Part shown: in pieces, positions 1-8,474 of the stretch
Layout: each line of letters begins with the position of its first letter
Position numbering within the stretch: position 1 is the stretch's first letter
Notes under the pieces: model-generated
The model's input: the letters and a program-made list of their open reading frames with translations, nothing else
Told to the model about the DNA's origin: nothing
Databases searched by the model: none
Assembly: GCA_963663265.2 (NCBI GenBank)
Contig: CAXXXM010000002.1
Coordinates: forward strand, 558,001 to 622,000
DNA: 64,000 nucleotides
Source: JAEXOD01 sp963663265
GTDB taxonomy: Bacteria; Bacteroidota; Ignavibacteria; Ignavibacteriales; Melioribacteraceae
Reading direction: 5' to 3'
Translations under genes and position numbers: made by a program

Positions 1-480
1 ATTGTTGGTAAATCTATTCCACACTTATTCTTTCATCTAATTTCGGCAATCTTGATAATTGGGGTTTTATTCCCCATTTATAACATTAAAATAATTGGCA
101 ATCCGTTAAGTTTGATGATTGTTTTTATGTTATTTGTAATGGCATCTTTTTATATGTCCTTTTTAATTTCAAGCCTATTTCATGACCAATTGTTTGCTAC
201 TGAATTAGCATTAATGTTAAATACCCCTGCATTTTTGTTTAGTGGTTTTACATTTCCACTAACTTCAATGCCTTTATTACATAATATTTTTGCAAATATT
301 ATTCCATTTACTCATTTCTTGTATGCTTTTTTAATGGTATACCAAATGGGTACACCGCTGCTTTATGCTTCAAAATACTTATTAGTATTAATGGTTTTTA
401 TAGTTGTATCGTTAGTTTTAACATCAATTATATTAAGGAAACATTTGAACAAACTTACAACAAAAATGGCGGTAAACTAA
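1..480 (+). CDS. ABC-2 type transporter permease, 3' part only (5' end outside window)
   Basis: The frame is open from the first base of the window to the stop at 478-480, so this is the C-terminal 159 residues of a longer protein. It is strongly hydrophobic with about five membrane segments and carries SGFTFPLTSMP, the SG...P..MP loop typical of ABC-2 permeases and also found in the next gene. The stop abuts the ATG of that gene at 481, so the two are translationally coupled and probably form a heteromeric export channel. By analogy with YbhFSR-type operons, an ATPase and a membrane-fusion protein are expected upstream (inference; not in the window). The substrate cannot be told. An internal TTG at 52 could be mistaken for a start. 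Confidence 0.85.
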   Translation: MVGKSIPHLFFHLISAILIIGVLFPIYNIKIIGNPLSLMIVFMLFVMASFYMSFLISSLFHDQLFATELALMLNTPAFLFSGFTFPLTSMPLLHNIFANIIPFTHFLYAFLMVYQMGTPLLYASKYLLVLMVFIVVSLVLTSIILRKHLNKLTTKMAVN

Positions 481-1656
481 ATGGAAGAAATTAAAAAAGT
501 TTTTGATGTAATTAAAAGAGAAATATTAAATATTACACATGATGTTAATATAACTTCGGTTATTTTACTTGCCCCGTTATTTTATGCTTTTTTCTATTCA
601 TCAGTATATATAAATAAAATTGAAACCGATTTACCAATTGGTATTGTGGATTACGACAATTCATATTCATCACAAAAATTGTGTACCGATTTGAATATCA
701 ATCAAGTTGTTGAAATTGTAACAAGAGCTGCAAGCTATGAAGAAGCAAAAAAAATGCTTGAACATTCTGAGATTCAGGGTTTTGTAGTAATTCCAAAAGG
801 CTATGAATCTGATCTCAAGCAATATAAAGGAACAAAAATAAAACTTTTTCTTAATACAACACGATTTTTAGTTTCTAACGATTTGAATAAAGCTATTAAC
901 GAAGTGATTTTGCAAAAAGCCGTTGAATATAGGCAGGCATTTTATAAAAAACAAGGATACAGTTTAGAACAAGCCAAGCAATTAAGCGACCCTGTTCAAT
1001 TAGATATGCGTCCTTTATATAATACTACTGAAAGTTATGGCGATTTTATTCTACCCGGTTTATTAGCATTAATTCTACACCAAACATTATTAATTGGTTT
1101 GGCTGAAAGTATTGCAAAAGAACGGGAAGAAAATAGTTTAAAAGAATGGTATAAAACTGCCGGTTATAGCACTTATACTGCTATCATTGGAAAAACCGCA
1201 TTTTACTTTGTGCTGTTTTGTGCATATGCATTTTTCTTTTACACCATAAATTACAGCATGTTTTCTCTCAATATAGTTGGCAGTTACAATGTTTTAGCAT
1301 TCATAACCGTTCTTTATATTTTGGCTGTAATTTTTATGTCGGTTTTTATCGCTTCATTTTTTGAAAGAAAAATAATTTCTTTGCAAGTGTTTGCATTTAC
1401 TTCAATACCATTCTTTTTAATATCAGGTTATAGTTATCCATTACAAGCAATGCCTGTATGGATGCAAATATTATCATCGCTATTGCCAAGTACGGTCTAT
1501 TTAAATGCACAAGTTAGACTAACTCAAATGGGTGCTTCAGTTACCCAAATTTTACCCGAAATTATTCAACTTTTTGTATTTGTTGTAATCAGCTTTGCAG
1601 CAGTATTTTTTAGATTACGTTTCTTATTTAACAAAAAACAGACTCAAAATAACTAA
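481..1656 (+). CDS. ABC-2 type transporter permease (YbhR/YhhJ-like)
   Basis: This 391-residue membrane protein has the layout of ABC2_membrane_3 permeases. There is one membrane segment near residues 25-45, a soluble extracytoplasmic domain to about residue 185, and then five hydrophobic segments to the C-terminus. The coupling region ESIAKEREENSLKEW sits after the second membrane segment, and LISGYSYPLQAMP matches the loop of the permease just upstream. The ATG at 481 directly follows the upstream stop. Related permeases export drugs or envelope components with an ATPase and an HlyD-like adaptor; the substrate here is unknown. The small outer-membrane barrel gene 12 bp downstream may be co-transcribed. 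Confidence 0.88.
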   Translation: MEEIKKVFDVIKREILNITHDVNITSVILLAPLFYAFFYSSVYINKIETDLPIGIVDYDNSYSSQKLCTDLNINQVVEIVTRAASYEEAKKMLEHSEIQGFVVIPKGYESDLKQYKGTKIKLFLNTTRFLVSNDLNKAINEVILQKAVEYRQAFYKKQGYSLEQAKQLSDPVQLDMRPLYNTTESYGDFILPGLLALILHQTLLIGLAESIAKEREENSLKEWYKTAGYSTYTAIIGKTAFYFVLFCAYAFFFYTINYSMFSLNIVGSYNVLAFITVLYILAVIFMSVFIASFFERKIISLQVFAFTSIPFFLISGYSYPLQAMPVWMQILSSLLPSTVYLNAQVRLTQMGASVTQILPEIIQLFVFVVISFAAVFFRLRFLFNKKQTQNN

Positions 1657-1668
1657 TTAGAGGTTGTT

Positions 1669-2208
1669 ATGAAAACGAAAATGATATTTATAGTTTTAGT
1701 AACTTTGTTTACTGTTGATTTTAATATAGCTCAAGTAAAAAACCTTTCTCTTGGATTTGTAGGTTCTTATTTTGACAATGTAGATAATTCCAACAAATTT
1801 ACAGACGCAAAAGACCCATACGCCTATGGTATAGTTGCCGGTTATCAGGTTAGTAAAAAACTTATAACTGCGTTAACTTTAGAGTATTCAAAATCTGATA
1901 TTGAAGATAATTTAGGGACTCAAAAAGATTTTAGAGCACATCTTTCAGCATATATTCTTCCTTTTGCAATTGATAGATTTCACCCCTACATATCAGCGGG
2001 TGTAGTTTTTACCAATAGAAAATCAGATTTAACATCATCAATTTCAAAAACTAAGAACTTTTTTAATGGAAGAATTGGTGTAGGAATAGATTATTCGTTG
2101 ATTTCAAATTTAAGTTTTAATGTTGATTTGGGCTTTTATAATGACGGGTTTAATTTTGTCGGAGTAAGCAGTAGTGCCGGATTAAGATATGGACTAAATC
2201 TTAATTAA
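1669..2208 (+). CDS. small outer-membrane beta-barrel protein
   Basis: The product has 179 residues. It begins with a cleavable-looking signal peptide (residues 1 to about 21, ending FNIAQ) and continues as alternating polar/hydrophobic strands. Segments such as LSLGFVGSYF, HLSAYILPFAIDRFHPYIS and the final SSAGLRYGLNLN are typical of eight-stranded OmpA/OmpW-like barrels. It lies 12 bp after the exporter permease with a purine-rich leader (AGAGG) before the ATG, so it may be the last gene of that operon. No enzyme or binding motif is visible. The barrel call is from pattern, not from a recognised subfamily. Confidence 0.7.
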   Translation: MKTKMIFIVLVTLFTVDFNIAQVKNLSLGFVGSYFDNVDNSNKFTDAKDPYAYGIVAGYQVSKKLITALTLEYSKSDIEDNLGTQKDFRAHLSAYILPFAIDRFHPYISAGVVFTNRKSDLTSSISKTKNFFNGRIGVGIDYSLISNLSFNVDLGFYNDGFNFVGVSSSAGLRYGLNLN

Positions 2209-2214
2209 AACATA

Positions 2215-2465
2215 TACAAAACACCCATGGAAATCATGGATGTGGATGTTTCATAATTGAAGAAAAATATCCATGGCGGTCATGGTCAAGAATGTTTCAT
2301 AATTGAGGAATAATTCCTCGGCGGTCATGGTCTTACTATGACCGAATATATTTACTGTAAAAAGACCAGTATTTTTGATAAAAATTAGTGTCACGGTTCA
2401 GACCGTGACACCCAAGTTCGGGGATTTACGAGTTTTGCAACATCCATGAGACCGTGACACCCGAG
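2215..2465 (+). repeat. family A palindromic element, mosaic copy
   Basis: It contains the hairpin pair diagnostic of family A: GGTCATGG/CTATGACC at 2323-2343 (one wobble pair) and a perfect 10-bp stem at 2388-2411 (loop TCAG). It ends with TTTTGCAAC at 2433-2441. Extra half-hairpins at 2281-2286 and 2451-2460 show nested or partly duplicated copies. Closely similar sequence occurs at 10540-10701 and 60813-60971. Confidence 0.75.
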
Positions 2466-2520
2466 AAAAGATTGTTCATATTTGTTAAATGTTCTTAATA
2501 GTCTAAAATTACAAAAGAAT

Positions 2521-2605
2521 ATGTCGCTCACTCCGTGAGCTATGTTTTGGAAGGGAATCGCTTTTCTATCAACATTCCACCCCGCAAGCGGGGTTGATTA
2601 GATGA
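2521..2605 (-). repeat. family B paired-hairpin repeat (minus orientation)
   Basis: Read on the minus strand, the first hairpin is at 2579-2594 (ACCCCGC/GCGGGGT), followed by GGAATGTTGATAGAAAAG. The second hairpin is at 2526-2540 (GCTCAC/GTGAGC) followed by GACAT. Order and spacing are the same as in the plus-strand copy at 2711. Confidence 0.7.
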
Positions 2606-2710
2606 TTTTTTTTTGATTTTCGGCTTTATAAATTTATTCTTTTAAATCAGGTTTGTTCTTTGATTAAATATTGTTACAAAAAAACGATACATGTTTAACT
2701 ATAAATACAA

Positions 2711-2786
2711 GTCCCCGAGGGACGAAATGTTAATAGTACGATGTAAAAAAATAATTAAAAGCTCCGGCGGAGCGACATGTTTTTTT
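2711..2786 (+). repeat. family B paired-hairpin repeat
   Basis: Hairpin 1 is at 2711-2723 (GTCCC/GGGAC), followed by GAAATGTTAATAG. After a 37-nt spacer comes hairpin 2 at 2761-2773 (GCTCC/GGAGC), followed by GACATGTTTTTTT. The stems differ from other copies but remain perfectly paired. Confidence 0.7.
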
Positions 2787-2842
2787 GGCAAACGACAAAC
2801 AATAATACAAAATCTATTAAATAATTTCCCCCTAATAATTAG

Positions 2843-2876
2843 ACGGCAGGATTTTTCGCATTACTCCCCCTGCCGT
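2843..2876. other. isolated 8-bp hairpin
   Basis: ACGGCAGG at 2843-2850 pairs with CCTGCCGT at 2869-2876 across an 18-nt loop. It lies about 125 bp before the dCMP deaminase gene. No run of T follows on either strand, so it is not an obvious terminator. It could be an attenuator or a repeat remnant. Confidence 0.4.
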
Positions 2877-3001
2877 TTAATATTTTAAATCACCCCTATT
2901 TCTCTATTTTTTACATTTTCACTCAATTTAATCCATATTTCATTTTTTTAATCTATATTTTTTATTAAATTGAAAGTTTAAAAAATATATACGAGAAATG
3001 T

Positions 3002-3487
3002 ATGGATTCAAATAAACGCCCGGCTTGGGATGAATACTTTTTAAAACTTGCAATGCTTGTTTCTGAACGGGCAACTTGTCCCCGTATGCATTGCGGCTGT
3101 GTACTTGTTAGAGATAAAAGAATTCTTTCAACCGGTTATAACGGGTCAATTCCCGGTGATGACCATTGTGATGATGTGGGATGTTATGTTGTTGACAACC
3201 ATTGCATCAGAACTATTCATGCCGAAATGAATGCGTTATTACAATGTTCAATTCATGGTATTAGTACAAAAGGGGCAACTGCCTACGTTACTAATATGCC
3301 GTGTACAAATTGTGCAAAAGCTTTAATTGCAGCAGGAATTGTTGAAATTGTAATTTTTTCCGACTATCATGATACACAGGCAGAAAGATTTTTGAGTGTT
3401 GCTAATGTTAAAGTTAGAAGACTTAAAATGCCTGAAACGACAATTCATTATGATTTAGATAATTATTCATCAGCAAAAAAAATTTAG
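3002..3487 (+). CDS. dCMP deaminase (ComEB-like)
   Basis: This 161-residue zinc-dependent deaminase converts dCMP to dUMP, feeding thymidylate synthesis. It carries the cytidine/deoxycytidylate deaminase signature HAEMNALLQC (zinc His and catalytic Glu) and PCTNCAKAL (two zinc Cys). The dCMP-deaminase-specific GYNGSIPG loop and extra cysteines (CDDVGC) are also present. The length matches the family. The ATG at 3002 gives the expected N-terminus (RPAWDEYFLKLAML). The polyphosphate kinase gene starts 19 bp after its stop, so the two are probably co-transcribed. Confidence 0.93.
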   Translation: MDSNKRPAWDEYFLKLAMLVSERATCPRMHCGCVLVRDKRILSTGYNGSIPGDDHCDDVGCYVVDNHCIRTIHAEMNALLQCSIHGISTKGATAYVTNMPCTNCAKALIAAGIVEIVIFSDYHDTQAERFLSVANVKVRRLKMPETTIHYDLDNYSSAKKI

Positions 3488-3506
3488 TAATTACTTTTAG
3501 GTTACC

Positions 3507-5639
3507 ATGTTATTTACAAAAAAATTTTTACAGCATTATTATAAACCTGATAATTTTTTCAACCGCGATTTAAGTTGGATTGAGTTTAACAGAAGAGTTA
3601 TGGATGAGGCTTTTAATCCTAAACTCCCATTATTAGATAAAGTAAAGTTTATCTCTATTTTCTTTTCTAACCTTGATGAATTTTATATGATTCGTGTTTC
3701 AGGATTAAAAGAACAGATTTCTGCAAACATTATTGAACCAACAATTGATGGTTTAACTCCTTTTGCCGAAATCAAACTGATTGACAAAGAAGTTAAAGCA
3801 ATGGTAAATAAGGTATATGATTACTGGAATAACGAACTTGTACCGGAATTAAAAAAGAACAATATACAAATACTCGATTTTAAGGAAATTTCATCTGAAG
3901 AAAAGGTAGTATTAAATCAATATTTTTATGATGAAATTTATCCTATTTTAACTCCCTTAGCTTTTGACCCGGGAAGACCATTCCCATATATTTCTAACCT
4001 TAGTATCAGCTTTGCAATTTTGGTTAAAAAACCGGGCGGTGAAAAACATTTTGCACGAGTAAAAATACCAAGCATTATCCCAAGATTATTAAAACTTGAT
4101 AATATTGTAAAGCAAAAAAATGGCTGCAAAACAACCCCCTGTTTTAAATATGTGTGGGTTGGTGATTTAATTAAAGAAAATTTGTACATGCTGTTCCCCG
4201 GTTATGAAGTTGTTCACGCACATAGATTTAGAATAATACGTGATACTGATTTAGAAATTCAGGAAGACGAAGCAGACGACTTATTAGAAGTAATTGAAGA
4301 AAATATACGTCAGCGTAAATTTGGTACTGTTGTAAGATTGGAAGTTGAAAAAGACATGCCGGCATTTATGTTGGAAACTCTTTTAGAAAACTTGCAGATA
4401 ACAGAAAAAGAGATTCAAATTATTGATGGTGCATTAGGTTTAAGTGATGTAATGAGTTTGTATGATTTACCATTACACCACCTTAAAGAAAAAGCATTTC
4501 ACCCGGTAACTTATAATGAATTTGAAGAAGAAAGTTTTTTTAATATCATAAAACGAAAAGATGTGTTTTTTCAGCATCCATACGATTCATTCTCTCCGGT
4601 TGTTGATTTTATCAAAGATGCTTCAAAAGACCCGGATGTTTTGGCTATTAAACAAACACTTTACCGCGTAGGCTCCAATTCTCCTGTTGTTAAGGCATTA
4701 ATTGAAGCTGCCGAAAGGAAAAAACAAGTTGCAGTTTTAGTTGAACTCAAAGCTCGTTTTGACGAGGAAAATAATATTTTTTGGGCTAAAGAACTTGAAA
4801 AAGCAGGGGTGCATGTTGTTTATGGCTTAGTTGGCTTGAAAACTCATTGCAAAATGACCCTTATTGTACGTAAAGAAGCCGATGGTGTTCAACGTTATGT
4901 TCATTTAGGAACCGGTAATTACAATCCTTCTACAGCAAGAATTTACACTGATTTAGGATTATTTACTTGCGATAAAGATATTTGTGCAGATGTTACTGAA
5001 GTATTTAATTATTTAACAGGGTATTCTGCCCAGCAAGAGTTCAGAAAACTATTTGTTGCTCCAATAAATATTAGAGCAAAGCTTTTAAAACTGATTGAAC
5101 GTGAAATATTAAATGTTAACAAAGGACATAAAGGGCATATTATTCTTAAGATGAATTCTTTAGTTGATCCTACTTTTATCGCTGCTTTATATGCTGCTTC
5201 TCAAAGAGGTGTTAAAGTTGATTTAATTATTCGAGGAATCTGCTGCTTAGTCCCTCAAATACCCGGATTAAGCGAAAATATCAGGGTTATAAGTATTGTG
5301 GGAAGATTCTTAGAGCATAGTAGAATCTTTTATTTCTTTAATAATGGGGAAGAAGATGTTTATGCCGGAAGTGCTGATTTAATGCCTCGTAACTTAGATA
5401 GACGCGTTGAAGTTGTCTTCCCAATTAAAAATGTTGAATTAAAAAATAATATTATCAACAAAATTCTCTTAAAATCTCTTAAAGATAATCAAAAAGCTCG
5501 TGTTTTGTTACCAACAGGTAACTACGTTACAAATCATCCTGTTTTTAACGAAGAAATTTTTTCCTTGCAAGAGTTTTCGATGAATCAAGCTTCAAGCGAT
5601 CCTGTAAAAGCAAAAAAACACGAAAACAATAAAAAATGA
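3507..5639 (+). CDS. ppk1: polyphosphate kinase 1
   Basis: This 710-residue enzyme reversibly transfers the gamma-phosphate of ATP onto inorganic polyphosphate. The N-terminal domain begins FFNRDLSWIEFNRRV, a PPK1 hallmark. The two phospholipase-D-like halves carry the autophosphorylated histidine in YVHLGTGNYN (H466) and a second essential histidine in EHSRIFYF (H604). These match H435 and H592 of E. coli Ppk. The length is normal. A PAP2-family phosphatase starts 4 bp downstream; adjacency suggests shared phosphate or polyprenyl-phosphate metabolism (inference). Confidence 0.96.
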   Translation: MLFTKKFLQHYYKPDNFFNRDLSWIEFNRRVMDEAFNPKLPLLDKVKFISIFFSNLDEFYMIRVSGLKEQISANIIEPTIDGLTPFAEIKLIDKEVKAMVNKVYDYWNNELVPELKKNNIQILDFKEISSEEKVVLNQYFYDEIYPILTPLAFDPGRPFPYISNLSISFAILVKKPGGEKHFARVKIPSIIPRLLKLDNIVKQKNGCKTTPCFKYVWVGDLIKENLYMLFPGYEVVHAHRFRIIRDTDLEIQEDEADDLLEVIEENIRQRKFGTVVRLEVEKDMPAFMLETLLENLQITEKEIQIIDGALGLSDVMSLYDLPLHHLKEKAFHPVTYNEFEEESFFNIIKRKDVFFQHPYDSFSPVVDFIKDASKDPDVLAIKQTLYRVGSNSPVVKALIEAAERKKQVAVLVELKARFDEENNIFWAKELEKAGVHVVYGLVGLKTHCKMTLIVRKEADGVQRYVHLGTGNYNPSTARIYTDLGLFTCDKDICADVTEVFNYLTGYSAQQEFRKLFVAPINIRAKLLKLIEREILNVNKGHKGHIILKMNSLVDPTFIAALYAASQRGVKVDLIIRGICCLVPQIPGLSENIRVISIVGRFLEHSRIFYFFNNGEEDVYAGSADLMPRNLDRRVEVVFPIKNVELKNNIINKILLKSLKDNQKARVLLPTGNYVTNHPVFNEEIFSLQEFSMNQASSDPVKAKKHENNKK

Positions 5640-5643
5640 TTTT

Positions 5644-6471
5644 ATGAGTAAAATTTTTTATGCTGTAATTTTAACAATATTATTATTAAATAAAAGTTTT
5701 GCACAAGCTGATTTATCCAACACCAGCATTTGGAACGATTTTTATGAAGATGGCACCATTTTTCTTAAAGATGGTGCTTCTTATTTTACCTATCCTTTAC
5801 ACGCCTCAAAAAACGATTGGCTTTTATTTACAGGATTAACTGCTGCCACTTACGGTATGATTCATACCGACGAGTGGGTTAAAGACCACGTTGGAAGAAA
5901 AACTACTTTAACCCTTAATCATGATTTTTGGGATGTTCCGACTACATATGGAATTGTGGCTTATTCAAATATTGCTGCCCTTTCTACCTATACAGTTGGA
6001 TTATTAACAAGAGAAAAAGAAGTACGAAAAATTGGAAGGATGCTCTTTCAAAGCTTATCATATTCAGGTATAACTGAAATGGGTTTAAGAATGCTGGTAG
6101 AACGTACACGCCCCTATTATAATAAAGGACAATGGGATTTCAGGATGTTTACAACCAACAACGAGTTCCAATCTTTCCCCAGCGGACATACATGTGTTGC
6201 CTTTGCTTTTTCAACTGTTTTAGCAGAATACTTTGATACAATATACTCAAGAATTGGATTTTACGGTTTTGCAGGATTAACTGCATTTGCTCGTGTTTAT
6301 AATAATCAACACTATTTAAGCGATGTTTTTTTTGGTGCTTTGGTTGGCATTTCCGGAGGATTACATACAGTAGCACAAGAAAAAAAACGCAACAATCCCA
6401 ATTACCAAGAAAGCAGATTAGAACTTATCCCCTCTTTTGACAAAATAAGCCTTGTTTATTGGCTGAATTGA
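5644..6471 (+). CDS. secreted PAP2-superfamily phosphatase
   Basis: The 275-residue product starts with a signal peptide (residues 1-20, NKSFAQ) and ends in a type-2 phosphatidic acid phosphatase domain. All three motifs are visible: the ERTRPYY region (RP of motif 1), SFPSGHT (motif 2, catalytic His) and RVYNNQHYLSDVFFG (motif 3, Arg, His and Asp). Such enzymes dephosphorylate lipid phosphates such as undecaprenyl pyrophosphate, phosphatidate or lipid A. The substrate cannot be chosen from sequence. It lies 4 bp after ppk1 and is very likely in the same transcript. The location is periplasmic or inner-membrane facing. Confidence 0.88.
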   Translation: MSKIFYAVILTILLLNKSFAQADLSNTSIWNDFYEDGTIFLKDGASYFTYPLHASKNDWLLFTGLTAATYGMIHTDEWVKDHVGRKTTLTLNHDFWDVPTTYGIVAYSNIAALSTYTVGLLTREKEVRKIGRMLFQSLSYSGITEMGLRMLVERTRPYYNKGQWDFRMFTTNNEFQSFPSGHTCVAFAFSTVLAEYFDTIYSRIGFYGFAGLTAFARVYNNQHYLSDVFFGALVGISGGLHTVAQEKKRNNPNYQESRLELIPSFDKISLVYWLN

Positions 6472-6586
6472 TATTTCTGAAACTTAACGAATATAAAAAC
6501 ATATATTCTAAACAAGTAACATTTTATTAAAATTTTTGCTTTATTTGAATTATATTTTCAAAAAAAATGGTATAAAAGAATAATTT

Positions 6587-8167
6587 ATGGATTTATTAGC
6601 AAACGAATATGCTGTCTTTTTCCTAATTGTTGCATTAGGACTGATATTGGGGAATATCAAAATAAAGGGCATATCACTTGAATCATCGGGAGTTATCTTT
6701 GTCGCTTTGGCATTTGGACACTACGGCTTTAAAACACCACAGTTGCTTCAAAACATTGGGCTGGTACTGTTTATATATTCAGTCGGTATTGCTGCTGGAC
6801 CCGGTTTTTTTAAATCTTTTAAAGAACAAGGGTTACAATTTATTGCACTTGCCGCAGTAGTTGTTTTTAGTGCCGGTGGACTTGCATTAGGTTTGGCAAA
6901 ATTAACAGAAACAGATACAAGATTAGCTGTTGGTCTATTTACTGGGGCACTTACAAGCACCCCCGGTTTAGCAACTGCTATTGAAGCATCTAAATCACCG
7001 TTAGCTTCTATTGGGTACGGTATTTCGTATCCCTTTGGAGTGTTAGGTGTTATTTTGTTTGTTCGTTTAATTAATAAAGTTGTTAGAATAAACATTGCTG
7101 ATTCTGAAAAAGAATATGAAAACGGATTAAAAGCTGAAAATCCTAACATATTCAACAAAAATTACAAGGTTACAAATCCTAATATTTTTAACAAAACACT
7201 TGGCGATTTACAAATACGTGCCATGACAGATACAAACATATCACGCGTATTTCATAACGGAGTTACAAGCACGCCGGTTCCTTCTACAATCTTATACGAA
7301 GGTGATATTATAAAAGCTGTTGGCTCGCTTGATGGTTTAGAGAAAGTAAAAATTTTAATTGGTGAAGAAACTGATACTAAAATTCCACTAAGTAAAGATT
7401 ATACTGTAACAAGCATATTAGTTTCCAATTCGCAAATTGCAAATAAAACGTTAGCAGATATTCACTTATTTGCACATCATGAGGCAACCGCTACACGTAT
7501 TAGAAGAGCCGGTATTGATATTACTCCAAAAGCTACTACTAAATTACAATTGGGTGATAAAGTTATGATTGCTTGCCCAAAAAACAATTTAGAAGATGTT
7601 GAACTTTTATTTGGACACACAAGCCGTCCTTTCCAATTAGACTTACTCCCCATTTCAATGGGTATTATATTTGGGTTGTTATTAGGACAGATAACCATTC
7701 CATTAGCCGGATTAAACTTAAGTCTTGGTGTAACAGGCGGGGTTTTATTCTCCTCATTATTACTTAGTAAAATAGGAAGAACCGGTCCAATATTATGGAA
7801 CATTGCAGGTGAAGTAAATGCCTTTTTAAGAAAGATAGGATTAGTTTTCTTTTTAGTTGGCGTTGGCACTAATGCAGGCGAACAACTTTTCAGTACAATT
7901 TCAAATAATGGTATTGAATTATTTTATATGGGAGCAATTATTACAATAGTTCCAATGATTATAGCTGCACTTTTTGCTCGCTTAGTATTAAAGATGAATT
8001 TTTTGTTATTCTTGGGTGCATTAACAGGTGGTATGACAAGTACCCCTGCTTTAAGTGCAATTGACTCAATGACAGAATCGGAAGCACCTAAAATTGGTTA
8101 TGCAACAATCTATCCTTTTGCCTTAGTGTTTATGATTATTTGCAGCCAATTATTGTGTTTGTTTTAG
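6587..8167 (+). CDS. AspT/YidE-family transporter with two TrkA-C domains
   Basis: This 526-residue membrane protein has two AspT/YidE-type membrane repeats of about five segments each (residues 1-170 and 355-526), flanking two regulatory TrkA-C-like domains (about 190-260 and 275-345). The paired motifs GALTSTPGLA and GGMTSTPALS, one in each half, are the signature of the family. Members include the aspartate:alanine antiporter AspT and E. coli YidE/YbjL; the substrate here is unknown. Just before the first TrkA-C domain the heptapeptide NPNIFNK occurs twice, 12 residues apart, a small in-frame duplication. It stands alone with a 115-bp AT-rich leader. Confidence 0.9.
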   Translation: MDLLANEYAVFFLIVALGLILGNIKIKGISLESSGVIFVALAFGHYGFKTPQLLQNIGLVLFIYSVGIAAGPGFFKSFKEQGLQFIALAAVVVFSAGGLALGLAKLTETDTRLAVGLFTGALTSTPGLATAIEASKSPLASIGYGISYPFGVLGVILFVRLINKVVRINIADSEKEYENGLKAENPNIFNKNYKVTNPNIFNKTLGDLQIRAMTDTNISRVFHNGVTSTPVPSTILYEGDIIKAVGSLDGLEKVKILIGEETDTKIPLSKDYTVTSILVSNSQIANKTLADIHLFAHHEATATRIRRAGIDITPKATTKLQLGDKVMIACPKNNLEDVELLFGHTSRPFQLDLLPISMGIIFGLLLGQITIPLAGLNLSLGVTGGVLFSSLLLSKIGRTGPILWNIAGEVNAFLRKIGLVFFLVGVGTNAGEQLFSTISNNGIELFYMGAIITIVPMIIAALFARLVLKMNFLLFLGALTGGMTSTPALSAIDSMTESEAPKIGYATIYPFALVFMIICSQLLCLF

Positions 8168-8230
8168 ATATTTTTATTAAACAAAACACGCTTATTCAAA
8201 TCTAATAAAAATAACTTTAGTGTATAAAAA

Positions 8231-8258
8231 AGCCGAACAACGTTTTTTGTTGTTCGGC
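8231..8258 (-). terminator. rho-independent terminator for the minus-strand lipoprotein gene
   Basis: GCCGAACAAC (8232-8241) pairs perfectly with GTTGTTCGGC (8249-8258). Reading the minus strand, the stem is followed by six T (complement of 8226-8231). It therefore ends minus-strand transcription coming from 8475-9545 and lies just beyond the orphan T9SS fragment. On the plus strand it lacks a T-run. Confidence 0.8.
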
Positions 8259-8304
8259 ATACAATAATTCAAAATTAAGAATTAAAAATTGAGAATTAAT
8301 TATC

Positions 8305-8460
8305 CTATTTCATTAACATTAATTTCTTTGAACTTACAAAATCTCCGGCTTTAATTTGATAAATATACATTCCACTTGCAAGGTGTTTTGCATTAAACTG
8401 CACATCATATTTACCTTTTGATTTGTATTCATCAACTAAGGTTGTAACTTTTATTAAAAC
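8305..8460 (-). pseudogene. orphan C-terminal fragment of a T9SS sorting domain
   Basis: Read on the minus strand, this stretch translates as about 50 residues with the second half of an Ignavibacteria-type T9SS type A sorting domain. It includes KVTTLVDEYKSKGKYDVQF, HLASGMYIYQIKAGDF and a final KKLMLMK before TAG at 8305-8307. The first half (the SQNYPNPFNP part) is missing, there is an in-frame stop just upstream, and no start codon or signal peptide exists. The upstream lipoprotein gene (stop at 8475) is in another frame, separated by about 15 bp. The fragment is either the lost tail of that gene or a leftover of another deleted cargo gene. The terminator beyond it is still intact. Confidence 0.75.
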
Positions 8461-8474
8461 AGATTAAGTATTAT

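Larger units (their letters stand above)
2209..3001. other. repeat-rich intergenic region, no gene
   Basis: This 793-bp gap holds a mosaic family A element (about 2215-2465), a minus-oriented family B paired hairpin (2521-2605), a plus-oriented family B copy (2711-2786) and an isolated hairpin (2843-2876). The rest is very AT-rich. The only open frame (2691-2888) runs through the repeats and is not believed to be coding. Confidence 0.8.

Noticed and set aside
2691..2888. 65-codon plus-strand frame upstream of the dCMP deaminase
   Set aside because: It runs across a family B repeat and an isolated hairpin. Its composition is repeat-driven and no protein motif is present.
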